Source: an uncultured Clostridia bacterium
GTDB taxonomy: Bacteria; Bacillota_A; Clostridia; Christensenellales; Borkfalkiaceae
Direction of reading: 5' to 3'
DNA: 15,656 bases
Assembly: GCA_934292955.1 (NCBI GenBank)
Contig: CAKQXZ010000049.1
Coordinates: 1-15,656, forward strand
The notes under the pieces: generated by a model
The model's input: only the letters and a program-made list of their open reading frames with translations
Databases searched by the model: none
What the model was told of the DNA's origin: nothing
In this document: positions 14,580 to 15,656 of the stretch, one piece after another
Position numbering within the stretch: position 1 is the first letter of the stretch
Layout: each line of letters starts with the position of its first letter
Program-made: the position numbers and the translations under genes

Positions 14580-15656
<1,077 letters not shown>

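Overview
The window comes from a bacterium, most probably a Firmicute of the class Clostridia. The main argument is the paired glgC and glgD genes: GlgD, a catalytically reduced partner of ADP-glucose pyrophosphorylase, is typical of Firmicutes. Strong Shine-Dalgarno sites of the AGGAGG type, sigma-A-like promoters and dispersed intergenic repeats carrying GTCATCCTGAG...CGAAGGATCC fit this. I cannot assign a genus from sequence alone. Every gene I can support lies on the minus strand, so in transcription order the window reads from high to low coordinates.

Transcription order: tgt (15656-14580, its 5' end cut by the window edge) and yajC (14467-13994, own promoter, strong terminator) form a tRNA-modification / protein-export pair. 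A 681-base non-coding stretch (13313-13993) follows, holding two copies of a dispersed repeat, a second repeat-like palindrome and the glgB promoter. Next comes a compact glycogen cluster: glgB (branching enzyme), a third repeat copy, glgC and glgD (ADP-glucose pyrophosphorylase, overlapping as TAATG), glgA (glycogen synthase), glgP (phosphorylase) and a cytoplasmic GH13 neopullulanase/cyclomaltodextrinase-type amylase. After a 107-base gap comes tex, an S1-domain RNA-binding protein. Then there is a Cys-rich frame that may be a remnant gene, a likely terminator, and a tRNA-Ser(GGA) with a perfect consensus promoter, cut at its 3' end by the window start.

How the genes work together: GlgC/GlgD make ADP-glucose from glucose-1-phosphate and ATP, GlgA polymerises it into alpha-1,4 glucan, and GlgB adds alpha-1,6 branches. 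GlgP degrades outer chains back to glucose-1-phosphate, and the GH13 amylase probably processes the limit dextrins or maltodextrins that phosphorylase leaves. No phosphoglucomutase and no classical GlgX gene is present here. The only strong promoter visible in the cluster is upstream of glgB; the later gaps are short except for 236 bases before glgC and 154 bases before glgA.

The window is mostly well-understood metabolism. I do not see a convincing new multi-gene system. The points worth a second look are small: the Cys-rich open frame directly after, and in frame with, the tex stop codon; the modular repeats flanking glgB; the long Lys/Thr/Ala-rich N-terminal extension of GlgA; the 13-base tandem duplication that doubles the start codon of the amylase gene; and the 17-base palindrome in the tRNA-Ser leader.
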